This document shows positions 49,934 to 61,300 of a stretch of DNA of 64,000 nt, piece after piece (position 1 is the first letter of the stretch; every line of letters begins with the position of its first letter). The stretch comes from Luzula sylvatica. Lineage: Eukaryota; Streptophyta; Magnoliopsida; Poales; Juncaceae. The position numbers and the translations under genes are program-made. The notes under the pieces were generated by a model, which was not told the origin of the DNA, did no database searches, and worked only from the letters and a program-made list of their open reading frames with translations. The DNA lies in the NCBI GenBank assembly GCA_946800325.1, contig OX326958.1, positions 61,125,793 to 61,189,792 on the forward strand. The letters are read 5' to 3'.

Positions 49934-49952
49934 ATATTTTTAAAAAAAATAT
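49934..49952. repeat. A/T dyad in sub-repeat C (8-bp arms)
   Basis: ATATTTTT and AAAAATAT are perfect inverted arms around a 3-base AAA spacer. Equivalent dyads recur in C of many monomers (class 1, 2 and 6 types). In classes with TTTTGAAAACAATAT the dyad is weakened. It could extrude as a small hairpin or simply reflect paired T- and A-runs. Confidence 0.6.
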
Positions 49953-50848
49953 CTTAAATGTATTTTTTGAAGGTGTTAGACTTCAATTTTTGCATTTTTA
50001 AGAACGTTTTGAAAAAATTGAAATTTGTGTTTATTAGTCTTCAATTACGGAGTATTTTGAATACGACATGAAAATTGAGTATTTTTCTTGTGTTACACTT
50101 CAATTATAATATTTTTGAAAACAATATCTTAATTGAATTTTTTGAAGGTGTTAGACTTCTATTTTTGCATTTTTAAGAAATGTTTCAAAAAACTGAAATT
50201 TGTGTGTGTTAGTCTTCAATTACGGAGTATTCTGAATACGACATGAAAATTGAGTATTTTTCTTGTGTTACATTTCAATTATAATATTTTTGAAAAAAAT
50301 ATCTAAATTGAATTGTTTGAAGGTGTTAGACTTCTATTTTTGCATTTTTAAGAAATGTTTCAAAAAATTGAAATTTGTGTGTGTTAGTCTTCAATTACGG
50401 AGTATTTTTAGTATGACAAGAAAATTGAGTATTTTTCTTGTGTTACACATCTATTTTAATATTTTTGAAAACAATATCTTAATTGAATTTTTTGAAGGTG
50501 TTAGACCTCTATTTTTCCATTTTTAAGAAATTTTTTAAAAAATTGAAATTTGTGTGTGTTAGTCTTCAATTATGGAGTATTTTGAATACGACATGAAAAT
50601 TTAGTATTTTTCTTGTGTTACACTTCAATTATAATATTTTCGAAAACAATATCTTAATTGAATTTTTTGAAGGTGTTAAGACTTCTATTTTTGCATTATT
50701 ATGAAATTTTTGAAAAAAATGAAATTTGTGTGTGTTAGTCTTCAATTACGGAGTACTTTGAGTACGACATGAAAATTGAGTATTTTTCTTGTGTTACACT
50801 TCAATTTTAATATTTTTTAAAAAAATATCTTAAATGTATTTTTTGAAG

Positions 50849-53473
50849 GTGTTAGACTTCTATTTTTGCATTTTTAAGAAATGTTTCAAAAAATTGAAAT
50901 TTGTGTGTGTTAGTCTTCAATTACGGAGTATTTTTAGTAAGACAAGAAAATTGAGTATTTTTCTTGTGTTACAAATCTATTTTAATATTTTTGAAAACAA
51001 TATCTTAATTGAATTTTTTGAAGGTGTTAGACTTCTATTTTACCATTTTTAAGAAATTTTTAAAAAAATTGAAATTTGTGTGTGTAGTCTTCAATTACGG
51101 AGTATTTTGAATAGGACATGAAAATTTAGTATTTTTCTTGTGTTACACTTCAATTATAATTTTTTCGAAAACAATATCTTAATTGAATTGTTTGAAGGTG
51201 TTAGACTTCTATTTTTGCATTTTTAAGAAATGTTTCAAAAAATTGAAATTTGTGTGTGTTAGTCTTCAATTACGGAGTATTTTTAGTAAGACAAGAAAAT
51301 TGAGTATTTTTCTTGTGTTACACATCTATTTTAATATTTTTGAAAACAATATCTTAATTGAATTTTTTGAAGGTGCTAGACTTCTATTTTTCCATTTTTA
51401 AGAAATTTTTTAAAAAATTGAAATTTGTGTGTGTTAGTCTTCAATTACGGAGTATTTTGAATACGACATGAAAATTTAGTATTTTTCTTGTGTTACACTT
51501 CAATTATAATTTTTTCGAAAACAATATCTTAATTGAATTTTTTGAAGGTGTTAGACTTCTATTTTTCCATTTTTAAGAAATGTTTGAAAAAATTGAAATT
51601 TGTGTGTGTTAGTCTTCAATTAGGGAGTACTTTGAGTACGGCATGAAAATTGAGTATTTTTCTTGTGTTACACTTCAATTTTAATATTTTTAAAAAAAAT
51701 ATCATAAATGTATTTTTTGAAGGTGTTAGACTTCAATTTTTGCATTTTTAAGAACGTTTTGAAAAAATTGAAATTTGTGTTTATTAGTCTTCAATTACGG
51801 AGTATTTTGAATACGACATGAAAATTGAGTTTTTTTCTTGTGTTACACTTCAATTATAATTTTTTTGAAAACAATATCTCAATCGAATTTTTAGAAGGTG
51901 TTAGACTTCTATTTTTGCATTTTTAAGAAATGTTTCAAAAAACTGAAATTTGTGTGTGTTAGTCTTCAATTACGGAGTATTCTGAATACGACATGAAAAT
52001 TGAGTATTTTTCTTGTGTTACACTTCAATTATAATATTTTTGAAAAAAATATCTTAATTGAATTGTTTGAAGGTGTTAGACTTCTATTTTTTCATTTTTA
52101 AGAAATGTTTCAAAAAATTGAAATTTGTGTGTGTTAGTCTTCAATTACGGAGTATTTTTAGTAAGACAAGAAAATTGAGTATTTTTCTTGTGTTACACAT
52201 CTATTTTAATATTTTTGAAAACAATATCTTAATTGAATTTTTTGAAGGTGTTAGACCTCTATTTTTCCATTTTTAAGAAATTTTTTAAAAAATTGAAATT
52301 TGTGTGTGTTAGTCTTCAATTACGGAGTATTTTGAATACGACATGAAAATTTAGTATTTTTCTTGTGTTACACTTCAATTATAATATTTTCGAAAACAAT
52401 ATCTTAATTGAATTTTTTGAAGGTGTTAGACTTATATTTTTGCATTATTATGAAATTTTTGAAAAAAATGAAATTTGTGTGTGTTAGTCTTCAATTACGG
52501 AGTACTTTGAGTACGACAAGAAAATTGAGTATTTTTCTTGTGTTACACTTCAATTTTAATATTTTTAAAAAAAATATCTTAAATGTATTTTTTGAAGGTG
52601 TTAGACTTCAATTTTTGCATTTTTAAGAACGTTTTGAAAAAATTGAAATTTGTGTTTATTAGTCTTCAATTACGGAGTATTTTGAATACGACATGAAAAT
52701 TGAGTATTTTTCTTGTGTTACACTTCAATTATAATATTTTTGAAAACAATATCTTAATTGAATTTTTTGAAGGTGTTAGACTTCTATTTTTGCATTTTTA
52801 AGAAATGTTTCAAAAAACTGAAATTTGTGTGTGTTAGTCTTCAATTACGGAGTATTCTGAATACGACATGAAAATTGAGTATTTTTCTTGTGTTACATTT
52901 CAATTATAATATTTTTGAAAAAAATATCTAAATTGAATTGTTTGAAGGTGTTAGACTTCTATTTTTGCATTTTTAAGAAATGTTTCAAAAAATTGAAATT
53001 TGTGTGTGTTAGTCTTCAATTACGGAGTATTTTTAGTATGACAAGAAAATTGAGTATTTTTCTTGTGTTACACATCTATTTTAATATTTTTGAAAAAAAA
53101 ATCTTAATTGAATTTTTTGAAGGTGTTAGACCTCTATTTTTCCATTTTTAAGAAATTTTTTAAAAAATTGAAATTTGTGTGTGTTAGTCTTCAATTATGG
53201 AGTATTTTGAATACGACATGAAAATTTAGTATTTTTCTTGTGTTACACTTCAATTATAATATTTTCGAAAACAATATCTTAATTGAATTTTTTGAAGGTG
53301 TTAAGACTTCTATTTTTGCATTATTATGAAATTTTTGAAAAAAATGAAATTTGTGTGTGTTAGTCTTCAATTACGGAGTACTTTGAGTACGACATGAAAA
53401 TTGAGTATTTTTCTTGTGTTACACTTCAATTTTAATATTTTTTAAAAAAATATCTTAAATGTATTTTTTGAAG
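50849..53473 (+). repeat. strict 15-mer HOR copy 2 (2625 bp)
   Basis: It has the same fifteen monomers and the same length as copy 1. The private GTGTGTGTAGTC and GAATAGGACATG pair recurs near 51080-51120. Compared with copy 1 it has CAATTAGGGAGTAC near 51628 and CAATCGAATTTTTAG near 51880; both are shared with copy 3. One patch, TTTTGAAAAAAAAATC near 53088, differs from copies 1 and 3. Confidence 0.93.
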
Positions 53474-56099
53474 GTGTTAGACTTCTATTTTTGCATTTTT
53501 AAGAAATGTTTCAAAAAATTGAAATTTGTGTGTGTTAGTCTTCAATTACGGAGTATTTTTAGTAAGACAAGAAAATTGAGTATTTTTCTTGTGTTACAAA
53601 TCTATTTTAATATTTTTGAAAACAATATCTTAATTGAATTTTTTGAAGGTGTTAGACTTCTATTTTACCATTTTTAAGAAATTTTTAAAAAAATTGAAAT
53701 TTGTGTGTGTAGTCTTCAATTACGGAGTATTTTGAATAGGACATGAAAATTTAGTATTTTTCTTGTGTTACACTTCAATTATAATTTTTTCGAAAACAAT
53801 ATCTTAATTGAATTGTTTGAAGGTGTTAGACTTCTATTTTTGCATTTTTAAGAAATGTGTCAAAAAATTGAAATTTGTGTGTGTTAGTCTTCAATTACGG
53901 AGTATTTTTAGTAAGACAAGAAAATTGAGTATTTTTCTTGTGTTACACATCTATTTTAATATTTTTGAAAACAATATCTTAATTGAATTTTTTGAAGGTG
54001 CTAGACTTCTATTTTTCCATTTTTAAGAAATTTTTTAAAAAATTGAAATTTGTGTGTGTTAGTCTTCAATTACGGAGTATTTTGAATACGACATGAAAAT
54101 TTAGTATTTTTCTTGTGTTACACTTCAATTATAATTTTTTCGAAAACAATATCTTAATTGAATTTTTTGAAGGTGTTAGACTTCTATTTTTCCATTTTTA
54201 AGAAATGTTTGAAAAAATTGAAATTTGTGTGTGTTAGTCTTCAATTAGGGAGTACTTTGAGTACGGCATGAAAATTGAGTATTTTTCTTGTGTTACACTT
54301 CAATTTTAATATTTTTAAAAAAAATATCATAAATGTATTTTTTGAAGGTGTTAGACTTCAATTTTTGCATTTTTAAGAACGTTTTGAAAAAATTGAAATT
54401 TGTGTTTATTAGTCTTCAATTACGGAGTATTTTGAATACGACATGAAAATTGAGTTTTTTTCTTGTGTTACACTTCAATTATAATTTTTTTGAAAACAAT
54501 ATCTCAATCGAATTTTTAGAAGGTGTTAGACTTCTATTTTTGCATTTTTAAGAAATGTTTCAAAAAACTGAAATTTGTGTGTGTTAGTCTTCAATTACGG
54601 AGTATTCTGAATACGACATGAAAATTGAGTATTTTTCTTGTGTTACACTTCAATTATAATATTTTTGAAAAAAATATCTTAATTGAATTGTTTGAAGGTG
54701 TTAGACTTCTATTTTTTCATTTTTAAGAAATGTTTCAAAAAATTGAAATTTGTGTGTGTTAGTCTTCAATTACGGAGTATTTTTAGTAAGACAAGAAAAT
54801 TGAGTATTTTTCTTGTGTTACACATCTATTTTAATATTTTTGAAAACAATATCTTAATTGAATTTTTTGAAGGTGTTAGACCTCTATTTTTCCATTTTTA
54901 AGAAATTTTTTAAAAAATTGAAATTTGTGTGTGTTAGTCTTCAATTACGGAGTATTTTGAATACGACATGAAAATTTAGTATTTTTCTTGTGTTACACTT
55001 CAATTATAATATTTTCGAAAACAATATCTTAATTGAATTTTTTGAAGGTGTTAGACTTATATTTTTGCATTATTATGAAATTTTTGAAAAAAATGAAATT
55101 TGTGTGTGTTAGTTTTCAATTACGGAGTACTTTGAGTACGACTAGAAAATTGAGTATTTTTCTTGTGTTACACTTCAATTTTAATATTTTTAAAAAAAAT
55201 ATCTTAAATGTATTTTTTGAAGGTGTTAGACTTCAATTTTTGCATTTTTAAGAACGTTTTGAAAAAATTGAAATTTGTGTTTATTAGTCTTCAATTACGG
55301 AGTATTTTGAATACGACATGAAAATTGAGTATTTTTCTTGTGTTACACTTCAATTATAATATTTTTGAAAACAATATCTTAATTGAATTTTTTGAAGGTG
55401 TTAGACTTCTATTTTTGCATTTTTAAGAAATGTTTCAAAAAACTGAAATTTGTGTGTGTTAGTCTTCAATTACGGAGTATTCTGAATACGACATGAAAAT
55501 TGAGTATTTTTCTTGTGTTACACTTCAATTATAATATTTTTGAAAAAAATATCTAAATTGAATTGTTTGAAGGTGTTAGACTTCTATTTTTGCATTTTTA
55601 AGAAATGTTTCAAAAAATTGAAATTTGTGTGTGTTAGTCTTCAATTACGGAGTATTTTTAGTATGACAAGAAAATTGAGTATTTTTCTTGTGTTACACAT
55701 CTATTTTAATATTTTTGAAAACAATATCTTAATTGAATTTTTTGAAGGTGTTAGACCTCTATTTTTCCATTTTTAAGAAATTTTTTAAAAAATTGAAATT
55801 TGTGTGTGTTAGTCTTCAATTATGGAGTATTTTGAATACGACATGAAAATTTAGTATTTTTCTTGTGTTACACTTCAATTATAATATTTTCGAAAAAAAT
55901 ATCTTAATTGAATTTTTTGAAGGTGTTAAGACTTCAATTTTTGCATTATTATGAAATTTTTGAAAAAAATGAAATTTGTGTGTATTAGTCTTCAATTACG
56001 GAGTACTTTGAGTACGACATGAAAATTGAGTATTTTTCTTGTGTTACACTTCAATTTTAATATTTTTTAAAAAAAATATCTTAAATGTATTTTTTGAAG
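53474..56099 (+). repeat. strict 15-mer HOR copy 3 (2626 bp)
   Basis: It is collinear with copy 2, sharing CAATTAGGGAGTAC near 54244 and CAATCGAATTTTTAG near 54507. Private changes include AAATGTGTCAAAAAATTG near 53857, GACTAGAAAATTG near 55140 and GTTAGTTTTC near 55112. The last monomer gains one base in an A-run. After 56099 the expected 4'-5' pair is absent and a class 7 monomer follows, so the strict array ends here. Confidence 0.92.
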
Positions 56100-56449
56100 G
56101 TGTTAGACTTCAATTTTTGCATTTTTAAGAACGTTTTGAAAAAATTGAAATTTGTGTTTATTAGTCTTCAATTACGGAGTATTTTGAATACGACATGAAA
56201 ATTGAGTATTTTTCTTGTGTTATACTTCAATTATAATATTTTTGAAAACAATATCTGTATTGAATTTTTTGAAGGTGTTAGACTTCTATTTTTGCATTTT
56301 TAAGAAATGTTTCAAAAAACTGAAATTTGTGTGTGTTAGTCTTCAATTACGGAGTATTCTGAATACGACATGAAAATTGAGTATTTTCTTGTGTTACACT
56401 TCAATTATAATATTTTTGAAAAAAAATATCTTAATTGAATTGTTTGAAG

Positions 56450-56799
56450 GTGTTAGACTTCTATTTTTGCATTTTTAAGAAATGTTTCAAAAAATTGAAA
56501 TTTTTGTGTGTTAGTCTTCAATTACGGAGTATTTTTAGTAAGACAAGAAAATTGAGTATTTTTCTTGTGTTACACATCTATTTTAATATTTTTGAAAACA
56601 ATATCTTAATTGAATTTTTTGAAGGTGTTAGACTTCTATTTTTGCATTTTTAAGAAATGTTTCAAAAAATTGAAATTTTTGTGTGTTAGTCTTCAATTAC
56701 GGAGTATTTTTAGTAAGACAAGAAAATTGAGTATTTTTCTTGTGTAACACATCTATTTTAATATTTTTGAAAAAAATATCTTAATTGAATTGTTTGAAG
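56450..56799 (+). repeat. single-monomer tandem duplication (class 4 next to class 4)
   Basis: Two consecutive 175-bp monomers (56450-56624 and 56625-56799) both carry AAATGTTTC, the rare GAAATTTTTGTGTGTTAG and TTTTTAGTAAGACAAG. In the 5-mer order class 4 is otherwise followed by class 5. This extra monomer accounts for the offset change between matching segments at 42-44 kb and 56-57 kb (13632 bp left of it, about 13806 bp right of it). Confidence 0.85.
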
Positions 56800-56824
56800 G
56801 TGTTAGACTTCTATTTTTCCATTT

Positions 56825-57590
56825 TTAAGAAATTTTTGAAAAAATTGAAATTTGTGTGTGTTAGTCTTCAATTACGGAGTACTTTGAGTATGGCATGAAA
56901 ATTGAGTATTTATCTTGTGTTACACTTCAATTTTAATATTTTTTAAAAAAATCTTTAATGTATTTTTTGAAGGTGTTAGACTTCAATTTTTGTATTTTTA
57001 AGAAAGTTTTGAAAAAATTGAAATTTGTGTTTATTAGTCTACAATTACGGAGTATTTTGAATACGACATGAAAATTGAGTATTTTTCTTGTGTGACACTT
57101 CAATTATAATATTTTTGAAAACTATATCTTAATTGAATTTTTTGAAGGTGTTAGACTTCTATTTTTCCATTTTTAAGAAATGTTTCAAAAAACTGAAATT
57201 TGTGTGTGTTAGTCTTCAATTACGGAGTACTTTGAGTATGGCATGAAAATTGAGTATTTTTCTTGTGTTACACTTCAATTTTATTATTTTTTAAAAAAAT
57301 ATCTTTAATGTATTTTTTGAAGGTGTTAGACTTCAATTTTTGCATTTTTAAGAAAGTTTTGAAAAAATTGAAATTTGTGTTTATTAGTCTACCATTACGG
57401 AGTATTTTGAATACGACATGAAAATTGAGTATTTTTCTTGTGTGACACTTCAATTATAATATTTTTGAAAACTATATCTTAATTGAGTTTTTTGAAGGTG
57501 TTAGACTTCTATTTTTCCATTTTTAAGAAATTTTTGAAAAAATTGAAATTTGTGTGTGTTAGTCTTCAATTACGGAGTATTTTGAGTACG
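56825..57590 (+). repeat. segment S2, copy of 43020-43805
   Basis: It repeats the order of rare variants of segment S1: TATGGCATG, TATCTTTAATG, GTCTACAATTACGG, AAAACTATATC, TTTATTATTTTTTAAAAA, GTCTACCATTACGG and TTAATTGAGTTTTTTG. Its left neighbour (55800-56600) likewise matches 42100-42950 (shared GTGTTATACTTC and GAGTATTTTCTTGTG), so the copied tract is at least about 1.7 kb on both sides of the extra class 4 monomer. Confidence 0.8.
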
Positions 57591-58328
57591 ACATGAAAAT
57601 TGAGTATTTTTCTTGTATTACACTTCAATTTTAATATTTTAAAAAAAAATATCTTAATTGAATTTTTGAAGGTGTTAGACTTCTATTTTTGCATTTTTGA
57701 GAAATGCTTCAAAAAATTGAAATTTGTGTGTGTTAGTCTTCAATTACGGAGTATTTTGAGTACGACATGAAAATTGAGTATTTTTCTTTTATTACACTTC
57801 AATTTTAATATTTTTAACAAAAATATCTTGATTGAATTTTTTGAAGGTGTTAGACTTCTATTTTTGCATTATTATGAAATTTTTGAAAAAAATGAAATTT
57901 GTGTGTGTTAGTCTTCAATTTCGGAGTACTTTGAGTACGACATGAAAATTGAGTATTTTTCTTGTGTTACACTTCAATTTTAATATTTTTAAAAAAAATA
58001 TCTTAAATGTATTTTTGAAGGTGTTAGACTTCAATTTTTGCATTTTTAAGAACGTTTTGAAAAAATTGAAATTTGTGTTTATTAGTCTTCAATTACGGAG
58101 TATTTTGAATACGACATGAAAATTGAGTATTTTTCTTGTGTTACATTTCAATTATAATATTTTTGAAAACAATATCTTAATTGAATTTTTTGAAGGTGTT
58201 AGACTTCTATTTTTGCATTTTTAAGAAATGTTTCAAAAAACTGAAATTTGTGTGTGTTAGTCTTCAATTACGGAGTATTCTGAATACGACATGAAAATTG
58301 AGTATTTTTCTTGTGTTACACTTCAATT

Positions 58329-58345
58329 ATAATAAAAATATCTTA
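58329..58345 (+). repeat. 9-bp deletion removing the sub-repeat C A/T-run
   Basis: AATTATAATAAAAATATC replaces the usual form with ATAATATTTTTGAAAAAAATATC. The loss falls between short AATA-like matches, consistent with slippage. It makes this monomer about 166 bp long. Confidence 0.7.
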
Positions 58346-61300
58346 ATTGAATTGTTTGAAGGTGTTAGACTTCTATTTTTGCATTTTTAAGAAATGTTTC
58401 AAAAAATTGAAATTTGTGTGTGTTATTCTTCAATTACGGAGTATTTTGAATACGACATGAAAATTTAGTATTTTTCTTGTGTTACACTTCAATTATAATA
58501 TTTTCGAAAACAATATCTTAATTGAATTTTTTGAAGGTGTTAGACTTCTATTTTTGCATTTTTGAGAAATGCTTCAAAAAATTGAAATTTGTGTGTGTTA
58601 GTCTTCAATTACGGAGTACTTTGAGTACGGCATGAAAATTGAGTATTTTTCTTGTGTTACACTTCAATTTTAATATTTTTAAAAAAAATATCTTTAATGT
58701 ATTTTTTGAAGGTGTTAGACTTCAATTTTTGCATTTTTAAGAAAGTTTTGAAAAAATAGAAATTTGTGTTTATTAATCTACAATTACGGAATATTTTGAA
58801 TACGACATGAAAATTGAGTATTTTTCTTGTGTGACACTTCAATTATAATATTTTTGAAAACTATATCTTAATTGAATTTTTTGAAGGTGTTAGACTTCTA
58901 TTTTTGCATTTTTTAGAAAAGTTTCAAAAAATTGAAATTTGTGTGTGTTAGTCTTCAATTACGGAGTATTTTTAGTAAGACAAGAAAATTGAGTATTTTT
59001 CTTGTGTTACACATCTATTTTAATATTTTTGAAAACAATATCTTAATTGAATTTTTTGAAGGTGTTAGACTTCTATTTTTCCATTTTTAAGAAATTTTTT
59101 AAAAAATTAAAATTTGTGTGTCTTAGTCTTCAATTACGGAGTATTTTGAATACGACATGAAAATTTAGTATTTTTCTTGTGTTACACTTCAATTATAATA
59201 TTTTCGAAAACAATATCTTAATTGAATTTTTTGAAGTTGTTAGACTTCTATTTTTCCATTTTTAAGAAATTTTTGAAAAAATTGAAATTTGTGTGTGTTA
59301 GTCTTCAATTACGGAGTACTTTGAGTATGGCATGAAAATTGAGTATTTTTCTTGTGTTACACTTCAATTTTAATATTTTCGAAAACAATATCTTAATTGA
59401 ATTTTTAGAAGGTGTTAGACTTCTATTTTTGCATTTTTAAGAAATGTTTCAAAAAACTGAAATTTGTGTGTGTTAGTCTTCAATTACGGAGTATTCTGAA
59501 TACGACATGAAAATTGAGTATTTTTCTTGTGTTACACTTCAATTATAATATTTTTGAAAAAAATATCTTAATTGAATTGTTTGAAGGTGTTAGACTTCTA
59601 TTTTTTCATTTTTAAGAAATGTTTCAAAAAATTGAAATTTGTGTGTGTTAGTCTTCAATTACGGAGTATTTTTAGTAAGACAAGAAAATTGAGTATTTTT
59701 CTTGTGTTACACATCTATTTTAATATTTTTGAAAACAATATCTTAATTGAATTTTTTGAAGGTGTTAGACCTCTATTTTTCCATTTTTAAGAAATTTTTT
59801 AAAAAATTGAAATTTGTGTGTGTTAGTCTTCAATTACGGAGTATTTTGAATACGACATGAAAATTTAGTATTTTTCTTGTCTTACACTTCAAATATAACA
59901 TTTTCGAAAACAATATCTTAATTGAATTTTTTGAAGGTGTTAGACTTCTATTTTTCCATTTTTAAGAAATTTTTTAAAAAATTGAAATTTGTGTGTGTTA
60001 GTCTTCAATTACGGAGTATTTTGAATACGACATGAAAATTTAGTATTTTTCTTGTGTTACACTTCGATTATAATATTTTCGAAAACAATATCTTAATTCA
60101 ATTTTTTGAAGGAGTTAGACTTCTATTTTTCAATTTTTAAGAAATTTTTGAAAAAATTGAAATTTGTGTGTGTTAGTCTTCAATTACGGAGTACTTTGAG
60201 TACGGCATGAAAATTGAGTATTTTTCTTGTGTTACACTTCAATTTTAATATTTTTTAAAAAAATATCTTTAATGTATTTTTTGAAGGTGTTAGACTTCAA
60301 TTTTTGCATTTTTAAGAAAGTTTTGAAAAAATAGAAATTTGTGTTTATTAGTCTACAATTACGGAATATTTTGAATACGACATGAAAATTGAGTATTTTT
60401 CTTGTGTGACACTTCAATTATAATATTTTTGAAAACTATATCTTAATTGAATTTTTTGAAGGTGTTAGACTTCTATTTTTGCATTTTTTAGAAAAGTTTC
60501 AAAAAATTGAAATTTGTGTGTGTTAGTCTTCAATTACGGAGTATTTTTAGTAAGACAAGAAAATTGAGTATTTTTCTTGTGTTACACATCTATTTTAATA
60601 TTTTTGAAAACAATATCTTAATTGAATTTTTTGAAGGTGTTAGACTTCTATTTTTCCATTTTTAAGTAATTTTTTAAAAAATTGAAATTTGTGTGTCTTA
60701 GTCTTCAATTACGGAGTATTTTGAATACGACATGAAAATTTAGTATTTTTCCTGTGTTACACTTCAATTATAATTTTTTCGAAAACAATATCTTAATTGA
60801 ATTTTTTGAAGGTGTTAGACTTCTATTTTTCCATTTTTAAGAAATTTTTGAAAAAATTGAAATTTGTGTGTGTTAGTCTTCAATTACGGAGTACTTTGAG
60901 TACGGCATGAAAATTGAGTATTTTTCTTGTGTTACACTTCAATTTTAATATTTTTAAAAAAAATATCATAAATGTATTTTTTGAAGGTGTTAGACTTCAA
61001 TTTTTGCATTTTTAAGAACGTTTTGAAAAAATTGAAATTTGTGTTTATTAGTCTTCAATTACGGAGTATTTTGAATACGACATGAAAATTGAGTATTTTT
61101 CTTGTGTTACACTTCAATTATAATTTATTTGAAAACAATATCTTAATTGAATTTTTTGAAGGTGTTAGACTTCTATTTTTGCATTTTTAAGAAATTTTTC
61201 AAAAAACTGAAATTTGTGTGTGTTTGTCTTCAATTACGGAGTATTCTGAATACGACATGAAAATTGAGTATTTTTCTTGTGTTACACTTCAATTATAATA

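Larger units (their letters stand above)
48224..50848 (+). repeat. strict 15-mer HOR copy 1 (2625 bp = 3 x 875)
   Basis: Class order is 4'-5'-4-5-6-7-3-4-5-2-7-3-4-5-2. Monomer starts fall at exact 175-bp steps. The 4' monomer has ACAAATCTATTTT and follows a TAAATGTATTTTTTG end. The 5' monomer has the short GTGTGTGTAGTC and GAATAGGACATG near 48455-48495. Differences from copies 2 and 3 are few: GACAATAAAATTG near 48665 instead of GACAAGAAAATTG, and AATTGTTTTTAAAACAATATC near 49233. Confidence 0.93.
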
